From assembly GCF_964656455.1 (NCBI RefSeq), contig NC_135721.1:79774754-79838753 (forward strand): a DNA stretch of 64,000 bases. Reading direction: 5' to 3'. The notes beneath the pieces are model-generated. The model saw nothing but the letters and a program-made list of their open reading frames with translations, ran no database searches and was not told the origin of the DNA. Both the position numbers and the translations under genes were made by a program. Positions 1-11,645 of the stretch are shown here, one piece after another (position 1 is the stretch's first letter; every line of letters starts with the position of its first letter). The DNA comes from Halichoerus grypus (Eukaryota; Chordata; Mammalia; Carnivora; Phocidae).

Positions 1-850
1 CAAAACCTTATCATGCTCAGTGAGGTGCCAGTTGATCAGTTTAGCAAGCATAGATTTGTAGGTAGTATTGCTGTATGAAAGGTTCCCAGTTGTTGATGTG
101 GCAATCATATAATTCTTGAGTAATTTGTCCCCATCTATTTATCTCTATAAGCAGCTTGTTTCTGCTACTAATCAGGCTCTGTCTTCCTTTATGAGCCAGT
201 GAGAATTCTACATATCATCTGATATCTGATATCATCCTCTTTTTGCTTTGGCTACTGGGGAGCTCAAAGTTCAATTTAGTGCCAAAGAAGAGTAATAAGC
301 TTGTTCTTAATTCCTGGCACATTTATCTCCCTGCTTCACCTGTACATTTTCCAATAGCTTAAACAATTAGCTGCCATGTTTACATCTGTATGTGTTTTTA
401 CTATAAAGCTTATCATATCTCTTTTTGTTTTTGAATTTGGCAGACCATACATTTTAAACAAGCATACATAGTTCCTATATAGGTCTTTTAATTATCTTTT
501 TCTTCTGCTTTGAGAATGTTTTGTAAAGCTTAGCCTATAACTTTATTTATCCATTTACCCAGCTTCCAGATATCTTTAGTGGGCAAAGTTCAAGGCATGA
601 TAACCCAGCCAGCAGGCACAGCTCAGAGCTCTGCTGTTTTGAGGGCTCTGATGGAGAAGCTCAGGATGCTACTGAAGCTTGTAAATGGAATGCCCAATCT
701 GGACTTGGTGGGGCCTCAAGCAGTCTTTCCAGAAGAAGTAACACCAAGCCTAAAGGATGCTGGATTAGCCTTCTTTTGTTTTAATCAGGAATGGAGGCTG
801 GATTTTGTTAAATGCTTTCTCTATTGAAATAATCATGTTTCTTCCTTTTC
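1..850. other. Unrecognised AT-rich sequence at window edge
   Basis: I recognise no gene or repeat family in 1-550. From about 579 to 827 there is an 82-codon plus-strand open frame of more balanced composition (PAGTAQSS..., MEKLRMLLKLVNGMPNLDLVGPQ), which I could not assign. It might be a fragment of an old retrocopy or repeat. Confidence 0.4.
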
Positions 851-1554
851 AATTTATTTTTTAAAAGTATTTTATTGAGATGTAATTGACATAGTGTAAG
901 TTCAAAGAATACATGTGTTGATTTGATACATTTATATATTGTGACATAATTCTCACTGTAGTGTCACCTAACACTTCTATCACATCACATAATTATCATT
1001 TCTTTTTGTTGTGGGAACAATTAAGATGTAGTCTTCTAGCAACTTTGAAGTTTATAAAACAGTATTGTTCTCTATAATCTCTATGCTGTGCATTAGATCT
1101 CCAGGACTTATTCATCTATTAATTGCAATTTTCATCCTAAGACAACATCTTGCCAGTTCCCCCAGTCCCTGGTAACCACCACTCTACTCTCTGTTTTTAA
1201 GAGGTCAGCTCTTTTAGATTCCACATGTAAGTGATATCATACAGTATTTGTCTTTCCCTATCTGACTTATCTCACTTAGCATAATGCCTTGAGGTCCATC
1301 AATGTTGTCACAAATGGCAGGATTTCCTTCTTTCTCATGGCTGAATAATATTCCATTGTATATATGCATACACCACATCTTCTTTATCCATTCATCCACT
1401 GGCAGACACTTAAGTTGTTTCCATATCTTGACTATTGTGAACAGTGCTGCAATGAACATGAGATTGCAGATACCTCTTCAATATTCTCTTTTCATTTCTT
1501 TTGGATAGATATCCAGAGGTAGAATTGTTGGATCATACTTTAGTTCTATTTTTT
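850..1554 (-). mobile_element. Old L1 3' part (host of the next L1)
   Basis: Plus-strand text such as the TTTTATTGAGATGTAATTGACATA block and the later ATTCCATTGTATATATGCAT block is the reverse complement of a mammalian L1 3'UTR and ORF2 C-terminus. Similarity stops at about 1,550 where the younger L1 begins. The same element seems to resume near 8,855. Confidence 0.75.
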
Positions 1555-3149
1555 TATACTTTTTTAAATTAACGTATAATGTATTATTTGTTTCAGGGGT
1601 ACAGGTCTGTGATTCATCGGTCTTACACAATTCACAGCACTCACCACAGCACATACCCTCCCCAATGTCCATCACCCAGCCACCCCATCCCTCCCACCCC
1701 GCTCCACTCCAGCAACCCTCATTTCTTTCCTGAGATTAAGAGTCTCTTATGGTTTGTCTTCCTCTCTGGTTTCATCTTGTTTCATTTTTCCCTCCCTTCC
1801 CCTGTGATCCTGTCTTGTTTCTCAAATTCCTCATATCAGTGAGATCATATGATAGTCTTTCTCTGACTGACTTATTTTGCTTAGCATAATACCCTCTAGT
1901 TCCATCCACGTCATTGCGAATGGCAAGATTTCATTTTTTTGATGGCTGCATAATATTCCATTGTATATATATACACCACATCTTCTTTATCTATTCATCT
2001 GTTGATGGACATCTAGGCTCTTTCCATAGTTTGGCTATTGTGGACATTGCTGCTATAAACATTGGGGTGCATGTGCCCCTTCGGATCACAACATTTGTAT
2101 TTTGGGGTAGTATATGCCAAATATATACTGTATACTGGGGTAGACCCAGTAGTGCAATTGCTGGGTCGTATGGCTCTATTTTTCAACTTTTTGAGGAAAC
2201 TCCATACTGTTTTCCAGAGTGGCTGCACCAGCTTGCATTCCCACCAACCCTTTCTCTGCATCCTCGCCAACATCTGTCTTTTCCTGACTTTTTAATTTTA
2301 GCAATTCTGACTGGTGTGAGGTGGTATAGCATTGAGGTTTTGATTTGTATTTCCCTGATGCTGAGTGATGTTGAGTATTTTTTCATGTGTCTGTTGGCCA
2401 TTTGGATGTCTTCTTTGCAGAAATGTCTGCCCATTTCTTGACTGGATTATTTCTTCTTTGGATGTTGAGTTTGATAAGTTCTTTATAGATTTTGGATACT
2501 AACCTTTTATGTCATTTACAAATATCTTCTCCCATTCTGTCGGTTGTCTTTTGGTTTTGTTGACTGTTTCCTTTGCTGTGCAAAAGCTTTTTATCTTGAT
2601 GAAGTCCCAATGGTTCATTTTTGCCCTTGCTTCCCTTGCCTTTGGCGATGTTTCTAGGAAGAAGTTGCTGTAGCCGAGGTCAAAGAGGCTTCTGCCTGTG
2701 TTCTCCTTAAGGATTTTGATGGATTCTGGTCTCACATTTAGGTCTTTCATCCATTTTGAGTCTATTTTTGGGTGTGGTGTAAGGAAATGGTCCAGTTTCA
2801 TTCTTCTGCATGTGGCTGTCCAATTTTCCCAACACCATTTGTTGAAGAGACTGTCTTTTTTCCCATTGGACATTTTTCCTGCTTTGTTGAAGATTAATTG
2901 ACCATAGAGTTGAGGGTCCATTTCTGGGCTCTCTATCCTGTTTCATTGATCTATGTGTCTGTTTTTGTGCCAGTACCATACTGTCTTGATGATGACAGCT
3001 TTGTAATAGAGCTTAAAGTCCAGAATTGTGATGCCACCAGCTTTGCTTTTCTTTTTCAACATTCCTCTGGCTATTTGGGGTCTTTTCTGCTTCCATACAA
3101 ATTTTAGGATTATTTGTTCCATTTCTTTGAAAAAACTTGATGGTATTTT

Positions 3150-3352
3150 TTTTTTTTTTTTAAGATTTTATTTATTTGACAGAGAGAGACACAGCAAGAG
3201 AGAGAACACAAGCAGGGAGAGTGGGAGAGGGAGAGGGAGAAGCAGGCTTCCCGCTGAGCACAAAACCCGATGTGGGGCTCGATCCCAGGACCCTGGGATC
3301 ATGACCTGAGCCGAAGGCAGATGCTTAACCATCTGAGCCACCCAGGCGCCCC
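3150..3352 (-). mobile_element. Carnivore SINE (SINEC) in L1 copy A
   Basis: A full tRNA-derived SINE in reverse orientation: poly-T, AAGATTTTATTTATT, a GA-rich tract and the tRNA-like head ending GCCACCCAGGCGCCCC. The target-site duplication is nearly perfect over 19 bp (3,131-3,149 and 3,353-3,371; AAAAAcTTGATGGTATTTT versus AAAAAgTTGATGGTATTTT). Confidence 0.97.
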
Positions 3353-4610
3353 AAAAAGTTGATGGTATTTTGATAGGGATTGCTTTAAATGTGTAGATTG
3401 CTCTAGGTAGCACTGACATTTTCACAATATTATTCTTCCAATCCATGAGCATGGAATGTTTTTCCATTTCTTTGCGTCTTCCTCAATTTCTTTTATGAGT
3501 ATTCTATAGTTTTCTGAGTACAGATTCTTTGCCTCTTTGGTTAGATTTGTTCCTAGGTATCTTATGGTTTTGGGTGCAATTGTAAATGGGATCGACTCCT
3601 TAATTTCTCTTGTTGTTGGTGTATAGAAATGCAACCAATTTCTGTGCATTGATTTTCTATCCTGCCACTTTACTGAATTCCTGTCTGAGTTCTAGCAGTT
3701 TTGGGGTGGAGTCTTTTGGGTTTTCCACATAAAGTATCATATTATCTGCCAAGAGTGAGAGTTTGACTTCTTTGCCGATTTGGATGCCTTTGATTTCTTT
3801 TTGTTGTCTGATTGCTGTGGCTAGGACTGCTAGTACTATGTTGAATAGCAGTGGTGATAGTGGACATCCCTGCCGTGCTCCTTCCCTTAGGGAGAAAGCT
3901 CTCAGTTTTTCCCCATTGAGAATGATACTCACTGTAGGTTTTTCATAGATGGCTTTTATGATATTGACATATGTACACTCTAACCCTACACTGTGAAGAG
4001 TTTTAATCAAGAAAGGATGCTGTACTTTGTCAAATGCTTTTTCTGCATCTATTGAGAGGATCATATGGTTCATGTTCTTTCTTTTATTAATGTATTGTAT
4101 CACATTGATTGATTTGTGTATGTTGAACCAACCTTGTAGCCCAGGGATAAATCCGACTTGGTCGTGGTGAATAATCCTTTTAATGTACTGTTGGATCCTA
4201 TTGGCTAGTATTTTGGTGAGAATTTTTGCATCCATGTTCATCAGGGAGATTGGTCTGTAATTCTCCTTTTTGGTGGGGTTTTTGGTTTTGGGATCAGGGT
4301 AATGGTGGCCTCATAAAACGAGTTTGGAAGTTTTCCTTCCATTTCTATTTTTTGGAACAGTTTCAGAAGAATAGGTATTAATTCTTCTTTAAATGTTTGG
4401 TAGAATTCCCCCGGGAAGCCATCTGGCCCTGGGCTCTTGTTTGTTAGGAGATTTTTGATGACTGCTTCAATTTTCTTGCTGGTTATGGGTCTGTTCAGGT
4501 TTTCTATTTCTTCCTGGTTCAGTTTTGGTAGTTTATACATCTCTAGGAATGCATCCATTTCTTCCAGATTGTCTAATTTGCTGTCATATAGTGGCTCATA
4601 ATATATTCTT

Positions 4611-4818
4611 TTTTTAAAATATTTTATTTATTCATTTGAGACACAGAGATACAGAGAGAGAGAGAGAGAAAGCATGAGCAAGGAGAGAGGCAGAGGGAGA
4701 AGGAGAAGCAGGCTCCTCACTGAGCCAGGAACCTGATGTGGGGCTCGATCCCAGGACCCTGGGATCATGACCTGCGCCGAAGGCAGATGCTTAACCATCT
4801 GAGCCACCCAGGCACCCT
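4611..4818 (-). mobile_element. Carnivore SINE (SINEC) in L1 copy A
   Basis: Full-length, reverse orientation. A perfect 17-bp target-site duplication GCTCATAATATATTCTT flanks it (4,594-4,610 and 4,819-4,835). It interrupts ORF2 between the endonuclease and reverse transcriptase parts. Confidence 0.97.
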
Positions 4819-6247
4819 GCTCATAATATATTCTTATAATTGTTTGTATTTCTTTGGTGTTGGTTGTGATCTCTCCTCTTTCATGATTTTATTTATTTTG
4901 GTCATTTCTCTTTTCTTTTGATAAGTCTGGCCAGGGGTTTATCAATCTTATTAATTGTTGCAAAGAACCAGCTCCTAGTTTCGTTGATCTGTTCTACTGT
5001 TCTTTTGGTTTCTATTTCATTGATTTCTGCTCTGATCTTTATTATTTCTCTTCTCCTGCTGGGTTTAGGCTTTATTTGCTGTTCTTTCTCCAGCTCCTTT
5101 AGGTGTAGGGTTAGGTTGTGTATTTGAGACCTTTCTTGTTTCTTGAGACAGGCTTGTATTGCTATATACTTTCCTCTTAGGTCTGCCTTTGCTGCATCCC
5201 AGAGATTTTAAACAGTTTTGTTTTCATTTTCATTTGTTTCCATGAGTTTTTAAATTCTTCTTTAATTTCCTGGTTGACCCATTCATTCTTTAGTAGGATG
5301 CTCTTTAGCCTCCATGTATTTGAGTTCTTTCCACCTTTCCTCTTGTGATTGAGTTCTAGTTTCAACGCATTGTGGTCTGAAAATAAGCAGGGAATGCTCA
5401 CAATCTTTTGGTACTGTTTGAGACCTGATTTGTGACCCAGGATGTGATCTAGTGTGGAGAGTGTTCCATGGGCACTAGAGAAGAATGTGTATTCTGTTGC
5501 TTTGGGATGAAATGTTCTGAATATGTCTGTGAAGTCCATGTGGTCCAGTGTGTCATTTAAAGTCTTTATTTCCTTGTTGATCTTTTGCTTAGATGATCTG
5601 TCCATTTCAGTGAGGGGGTGTTAAAGTCCCCTACTATTTTTGTATTATTGTCTATGTGTTTCTTTGATTTTGTTACTGATTGGCTTATATAATTGGCTCC
5701 TCCCATGTTAGGGGCATAGATATTTACAATTGTTAGATCTTCTTGTTGGATAGACCCTTTAAGTATTATATAGTGTCTTCCTCATCTCTTATTATAGTCT
5801 TTGGTTTAAAATCTAATTTGTCTGATATAAGGATTGCCACCCCAGCTTTCTTTTAATATCCATTAGCATGGTAAATGGTTTTCCACCCCCTCACTTTAAA
5901 TCTGGAGGTATGTTTGGGTCTAAAATGAGTCTCTTGCAGACAGCATATTGATGGATCTTGTTTATTTTATCCAATCTGATAGCCTGTGTCTTTTGATTGG
6001 GGCATTTAGCCCATTTACATTCAGGGTAACTACTGAAAGATAGGAATTTAGTGCCATTGTATTGCCTGTAAGGTGACTGTTACTGTATATTGTCTGTGTT
6101 CCTTTCTGGTCTATGTTACTTTTAGGCTCTCTCTTTGCTTAGAGGACCCCTTTCAATATTTTTTGTAGGGCTGGTTTGGTGTTTGCAAATTCTTTTAGTT
6201 TTTGTTTGTCTTGGAAGCTTTTTATCTCTCCTATTTTCAGTGACAGC

Positions 6248-7015
6248 CTAGCTGGATATAGTATTCTTGGTTACATATTTTTTCTCATTTAGTGCTCTGA
6301 ATATATCCTGCCAGTCCTTTCTGGCCTGCCAGGTCTCTGTGGATAGGTCTGTTGTCAATCTAATGTTTCTACCATTGTAGGTTACAGACCTCTTGTCCCA
6401 AGATGCTTTCAGGATTTTCTCTTTGTCTCTGAGACTTGTAAGTTTTACTATTAGATGTCGGGGTGTTGACCTATTTTTATTGATTTTGTGGGGGGTTCTC
6501 TGTGCCTCCTGGATTTTGATGCCTGTTTCCTTCCCCAAATTAGGGAAGTTCTCTGCTATATTTTGCTCCAATATACCTTCTACCCCCCTCTCTCTTTCTT
6601 CTTCTCTGGGATCCCAATTACTCTAATATTGTTTAGTCTTATGGTATCACTTATCTCTCGAATTCTGCCCTCGTGATCCAGTAGTTGTTTATCTCTCTTT
6701 TTGTCAGCTTCTTTATTTTCCATCATTTGGTCTTCTATATTACTAATTCTCTCTTCTGCCTCATTTATCCTAGCAGTTAGAGCCTCCATTTTTTATTGCA
6801 CCTCATTAATAGCCTTTTTGATTTCGACTTGGTTAGATTTTAGTTCTTTTATTTCTCCAGAAAAGGATTCTCTAGTATCCTATATGCTTTTTTCAAGCCT
6901 AGCTAATATCTTTATAATCGTCATTCTGAACTCTGGTTCTGACATCTTACTAATGTCCGTATCGATTAGGTCTCTGGCAGTTGGTACTGCCTCTTGTTCT
7001 TTTTTTTTTTTTTGA
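6248..7015 (-). pseudogene. L1 ORF1 remains (copy A)
   Basis: This is a decayed ORF1, the L1 RNA-binding chaperone protein. It runs from an N-terminal part around 6,880-7,015 (MSEPEFRMTIIKILARLEKS) through a coiled-coil-like segment at 6,580-6,789 (EAEERISNIEDQMME) to the RRM/C-terminal part at 6,248-6,571 (PRHLIVKLTSLRDKEKIL, NIRLTTDLSTETWQARKDW). The three parts lie in separate open frames with stops between them. Its partner ORF2 follows at lower coordinates. Confidence 0.85.
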
Positions 7016-7170
7016 GGCGAGTTTTTCCGTCTTGTCAATTTGTCCAGAGAAGAATAGATGAATGAGAGACTAAATGCTAAAAGGGTAACAATGACCCCAG
7101 AAAAATATACACTAAACAAATCAGAGCAGACCAAAACTGGGGGGAAAAGAAAGAGGGAAAAAAAAAAAAG

Positions 7171-7790
7171 AATATGATCAGGCTGGTGAATAGAACAGAG
7201 CCACACACTAGATTTTGGGTGTATTTTGGTCTGTTAGAAGAAACTGCCTCCCAAAATTTTAAAGAAAGAAACTTATGTGTGTGTATATATATATATATAT
7301 CTCCATACAAAATATATATCTCCATACAAAATATATACATATCTCCATACAAAAATAAGGGTAAATACAATGAAGGGATGGAATATGACTGTAAAGATGA
7401 AAATTAAAAAAGATTTTAAAAAAGGAATTGACAAGAAGTTGGTTGAAAAAAGAAAGAAGAAAAAATAAAAAAAAAAGAAGAGAATGTGATCAGGTGGGAG
7501 ACTAGAACAAAGTCATACAATAGATTTAGTGTATATTTTGGTCTGTTAGAAGAAACTGTATCCCAAAATTTTAAAGAATGAAAAACTTATATATATACAA
7601 AAAAAGAAGGTTAACTACAAAGAAGGGATAGAATATGACTATAAAAGTGAAAATTAAAGAATATTTAAAAAATGAACTGATAAAATAATATGTTGGTTGA
7701 AAAAGGAAAGAAGAAAAATTTTAAAAATATAGAAAAAGAAAAAATAAAGAAAATTTAAAAAATTAACTTTGAAAGACTAAAGGATCATGG
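7171..7790 (-). repeat. Tandem duplication (about 312 bp units) in L1 copy A 5'UTR
   Basis: The block starting AATATGATCAGG at 7,171 recurs as AATGTGATCAGG at 7,483. The same order follows in both: GTCTGTTAGAAGAAACTG, CCCAAAATTTTAAAGAA, then an A-rich stretch containing TTGGTTGAAAAA (7,438 and 7,692). The copies are diverged by many substitutions and small gaps. L1 copy B has only one such unit (about 16,110-16,400). Confidence 0.8.
7276..7356. repeat. TG/TA microsatellite and short CTCCATACAAAATATA repeats
   Basis: A TGTG/TATA run (7,276-7,300) is followed by three copies of CTCCATACAAAA-type units up to about 7,356. It lies inside the first 5'UTR unit and makes that unit longer than its neighbour. 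Confidence 0.8.
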
Positions 7791-8855
7791 GAAAAAAGCC
7801 ACGGATTCTATGTGCAGTTTTCCAATAGCACTGGAGTTCTGCCGTTCTCATTGATCGCTAAACTTGGTCTTGGCTGGCTGTTCTTGTGGATCTTCTGGGG
7901 GAGGGGCCTGTTGCCGTGGTTCCCAAATGTCTTCGCCGGAGGCGGAATTGCCCCACCCTAGCCCGGTTTGGGCTAAGTAATCTGCTCAGGTTTGCTCTTG
8001 GGAGCTTTTGTTCCCTGCAAGCTTTCCGTCCAGCTTTGGAGGAGGAGAGTGAAAATGGCGGCCTCCCAATCTCCGCCCCGGAGCAGCCGAGAACTTGGGG
8101 CCCCACTCCTCAGTGAGCCCCCAGAGAAAAGCAGTCAGTCATTCCCATCTCCCTGGTCTCCAGCCGCACTCCGTGCTCACCTGACCTGTGACCGAGCATT
8201 TCTATCTCTGGCACCCGACTCGGTGTGGAGTCTCCAAACCCAGGAGATCCCTGCGGTGCGCTCCCACGCTGCTCTTCCCAGGGGAGGAAGGGGAGTCTCC
8301 CCTGATCTGCTGCTTGTTGGGTCCCTGCTGGAGGAGCAGTGGCCCGACTGTGCCGTGGATCTCGGTTTATGGCAACCCCGAGCTGAGAGCCCGTGCCTTG
8401 GCTCCGTCTCTGCAGTCGGCTTTCCCGCTCTGATACCTGGGAGCTCTGCCACACTCAGGCATCCCCGGTCTTTCTGTGACCCCGAGGGTCCTGAGACCAC
8501 ACTATCCCACGAGGGTTCCACCCCCTGCTTAGCCACTGGAGCAACGTCCCTCAGGGGAGCCGACTTCTAAAAGTTCCGATTTTGTGCTCAGCTGCTCTAT
8601 CACTTGCCAGAAGTGGCTGACGGAGGCCCTCTCCCCCGCTGTCTATCCTCCCGAATATCGCCTTGGATTCTCTTCTCCGCACATCCTACCTTCCAGAAAG
8701 TGGTTGCTTTTCTGCTCAGAGAGTTGTTGCTATTCTTTTCTTCGATCTCCTGTTGAGTTCGTAGGTGTTCAGAATGGTTTGATCCTTATCTAGTTCAATT
8801 CCTGGGACCAGACGAAATTTAGGTCTCCTACTCCTCCATTTTCTTGCTCCTCTCT

Positions 8856-9805
8856 TGGTAGTTCTCTATTTGCTGAATCATATGGTAGATCTATTTGTAA
8901 TTATTTGAGGAAGGTCTGTACTGTTTTCTGTAATGGATGAACCAATTTACATTCCCACCAATACCGTACAAGGATTCCCTTATTTCCACATCCTCACCAA
9001 CCCTTGTTATCTCTTATCTTCTTGGTAATAGCCATTTTAACAGGTGTGAGGTTTTGATTTGCATTTCCCTGATGATTAGTGAAGTTGAACATTTCTTTCA
9101 TTTACCCGTTGGCCATTCAGTTGTCTTCTTTGGAAAAATATCTACTTTGTTCTGCGGCCCATTTTTAATTGTATTGTTTGTTTTTTGTTACTGAGTTGTA
9201 GGAGTTCTTTATATATTTTGGATATTAAAACCTTATCCCATATGTACTTTGCAAACATTTCCTCCTATTCCAGAGCCTACCTTTTCATTTTGTTTATCAT
9301 TTATTTTGCTGTGCAGAAGGTTTAAAGTTTGATGTAGTCCCACTGGTTTATTTTTGCTGTTGTTGCCTTTGCTTTTTTTGTCATATCTTAAAAAATCATC
9401 ACCAAGGTCAATGTCATAGGGAGTATCTTCCCTATGTTTTCTTCTAGGAGTTTTATTGTTTCAGGTCTTATGTTTAAATTTTTAATCAGTTTTGAGTTAA
9501 TTTTTGTAAGATAGTTGTCCAATTTCGTTTTTCTGCAAAATTTCATTTTCTGCATCCAGTTTTTCCAACACTGTTGTCAAAAAAGATATCCTTTCTCCAC
9601 TGAGTGTTATTGGCTCCTTGTCAAATGTTAGCAAATTCCAGGGTTTGTTTTTGAACTCTGTATTCTGTTTCATTGGTCTATGTGTCTACTTTTATACCAG
9701 TACTATATTGTTTCAATTACTATAGCTTCATAGTAGTTTAAAATTAGGAAGTGTGATGCCTCGGCTGTGCTCTTTCTCATGACTTTTTTGGCTATTTGGG
9801 GTCTT
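8856..9805 (-). mobile_element. Old L1 fragment (ORF2 C-terminal region), probable continuation of 850-1,554
   Basis: The reverse complement of L1 ORF2 sequence resumes right after the 5' end of copy A: ACATTCCCACCAATA, then the TTTGCATTTCCCTGATGATTAG block, up to about 9,805. The GGTAG...TTCTATTT text is partly repeated on both sides of copy A, in keeping with a long, diverged target-site duplication. Confidence 0.75.
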
Positions 9806-10162
9806 TGGCAAGTTCTTTATAGATTTTGGATACTAGCCCTTTATCTGATATGTCATTTGCAAATATCTTCTCCCATTCCATAGGTTGCCTTTTAGTTTTG
9901 TTGACTGTTTCCTTTGCTGTGCAAAAGCTTTTTGTTTTGATGAGGTCCTAATAGTTCATTTTTGCTTTTGTTTCTCTTGCCTTTGGATATGTCTAGCAAG
10001 AATTTGCTGTGACTGAGGTCAAAGAGGTTGCTGCCTGCGTTCTCTAGGATTTTGATGGATTCTTGTCTCACATTTAGGTCTTTCATCCATTTTGAGTTTT
10101 TGTGTATGTTGTAAGAAAGTGGTCCAGTTTCATTCTTCTGCATGTCATGGTCCATTTTTTCC
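9806..10162 (-). mobile_element. L1 ORF2 fragment, carnivore type
   Basis: The text from AAGTTCTTTATAGATTTTGG to TTCATTCTTCTGCATGTCATGG matches the same part of ORF2 as 2,480-2,815 in copy A, in the same orientation. It is truncated on both sides and repeats a segment already present in the preceding fragment, so it is a separate copy or a rearrangement. Confidence 0.75.
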
Positions 10163-10605
10163 TTTTTTTTTAAATTATGTTATGTTAGTCACCATACAGT
10201 ACATCATTAGTTTTTGATGTAGTGATCCATGATTCATTGTTTGTGTATAACACCCAGTGCTCCATGCAATACATTCCCTCCTTAATACCCATCACCAGGC
10301 TCACCCATCCCTTCACCCCCTCCCCTCTGAAACCCTCAGTTTGTTTCCCAGAATCCATAGTCTCTCATGGTTAGTCTCCTCCTCTGATTTCCCCCCTTTA
10401 TTTTTCCCTTCCTTCTCCTAATGTCCTCCATGCTATTCTTATGTTCCACAAATAAGTGAAACCATATGATAATTGACTTTCTCTGCTTGACTTATTTCAC
10501 TTAGCATAATCTCCTCAGTCCCATCCATGTTGATGTAAAAGTTGGGTATTCGTCCTTTCTGATGGCTGAGTAATATTCCATTGTATATATGGACCACATC
10601 TTCTT

Positions 10606-10810
10606 AAATTTTTTTTTTAAGATTTTATTTATTTATTTGACAGAGAGAGGCACAGTGAGAGCAGGAACACAAGCGGGGGGGTGGGGTGGGAGAGGGAGAA
10701 GCAGGCTTCCCACTGAGCAGGGAGCCTGATGCGGGACTCGATCCCAGGGCCCTGGGATCATGACCTGAGCCGAAGGCAGACACAACGATTGAGCCACCCA
10801 GGCGCCTGGG
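10606..10810 (-). mobile_element. Carnivore SINE (SINEC) in L1 copy B
   Basis: Reverse orientation, with a 12-bp target-site duplication CCACATCTTCTT (10,594-10,605 and 10,811-10,822). It lies near the 3' end of ORF2. Confidence 0.95.
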
Positions 10811-11438
10811 CCACATCTTCTTTATCCATTCATCTGTTGAAGGGCGTCTTGGCTCTTTCCACAGTTTGGCTATTGCGGATGTTGCTGCTATGAACATTGC
10901 GGTGCATTTGGCCCTTCTTTTCACTACATCTGTGTCTTTGGCATAAATACCCAGGAGTGCGATTGCTGGGTCATAGGGTAGCTCTATTTTTAACTTTTTG
11001 AGGAACCTCCACACTGTTTTCCAAAGTGGCTGTACCAACTTGCATTCCCACCAACAGTGTAAGCGGGTTCCCTTTTCTCCACAACCTCTCCAACATTTGT
11101 TGTTTCTTGCCTTGTCAATTTTTGCCATTCTAATGGTGTAAGGTGGTATCTCAGTGTGGTTTTGATTTTTATTTCCCTGATGGCTAATGACGATGAACAT
11201 TTTTTCATGTGTCTGTTAGCCATTTGGATGTCTTCTTTGGAGAAGTGTCTGTTTATGTCTTCTGCCCATTTTTTGACTTGATTATTTGTTTTTTGGGTGT
11301 TGAGTTTGAAAAGTTCTTTATAGATCTTGGATACCAGCCCTTTATCTGCAGTGTCATTTGCAAATATCTTCTCCCATTCTGTGGGTTGCCTTTTTGTTTT
11401 GTTGACTGTTTTCTTTGCTTGCAGAAGCTGTTTATCTT

Positions 11439-11645
11439 TTTTTTTTTTAAGATTTTTATTTATTTGTTCGACAGAGAGAGAGACAGCGAGAGAGGGAACA
11501 CAAGCGGGGGCGGGGGGGGAGTGGTACAGGGAGAAGCAGGCTTCCTGCTGAGCAAGGAGCCCAATGTGGGGCTCAATCCCAGGACCCTGGGATCATGACC
11601 TGAGCTGAAGGCAGATGCTTAAGGACTGAGCCACTCAGGTGCCTT
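11439..11645 (-). mobile_element. Carnivore SINE (SINEC) in L1 copy B
   Basis: Reverse orientation. Target-site duplication CAGAAGCTgTTTATCTT / CAGAAGCTtTTTATCTT (11,422-11,438 and 11,646-11,662). Confidence 0.95.

Larger units (their letters stand above)
1830..6040 (-). pseudogene. L1 ORF2 remains (endonuclease/reverse transcriptase, copy A)
   Basis: This is a decayed ORF2 starting near 6,040 with LNVNGLNAPIKR. The endonuclease part at 5,177-5,605 keeps a SDHNALKLEL-type motif. The reverse transcriptase lies at 3,657-4,558, with [30 protein letters not shown] and [15 protein letters not shown]. The catalytic FADD box reads LADN (3,741-3,752), which loses the second catalytic Asp. C-terminal pieces, including the Cys-rich WWECKL area, continue to about 1,830. 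Two SINEs and several frameshifts interrupt it. Confidence 0.88.
1555..8855 (-). mobile_element. Near-full-length carnivore LINE-1 (copy A)
   Basis: The sense strand is minus. The 5' end at about 8,855 reads as a G-rich start with AAAATGGAGGAGTAGGAGACC, typical of carnivore L1 5'UTRs. It is followed by a GC-rich 5'UTR (7,800-8,855), an A-rich repeated segment (7,020-7,790), ORF1 remains, ORF2 remains, and a 3'UTR ending in an A-rich tail near 1,555. Two SINEs (3,150-3,352 and 4,611-4,818) interrupt ORF2. Without them the element is about 6.9 kb, close to a complete L1. Both ORFs are broken by stops and frameshifts, so it is not autonomous now. Confidence 0.9.
7020..8855 (-). promoter_or_regulatory. 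L1 copy A 5'UTR (internal promoter region)
   Basis: This is the region upstream of ORF1 in copy A. The distal part (7,850-8,855) is GC-rich with CpGs. The part next to ORF1 contains two tandem A-rich units about 312 bp apart (7,171 and 7,483). In L1s this region carries the internal RNA polymerase II promoter (family knowledge); no activity is shown here. Confidence 0.7.

Noticed and set aside
1914..2441. 175-codon plus-strand open frame
   Set aside because: It is the antisense of L1 ORF2 in copy A, not a gene.
7992..8570. 192-codon plus-strand open frame in GC-rich DNA
   Set aside because: It is antisense to the GC-rich 5'UTR of L1 copy A. An antisense promoter product cannot be excluded, but nothing here supports a protein.
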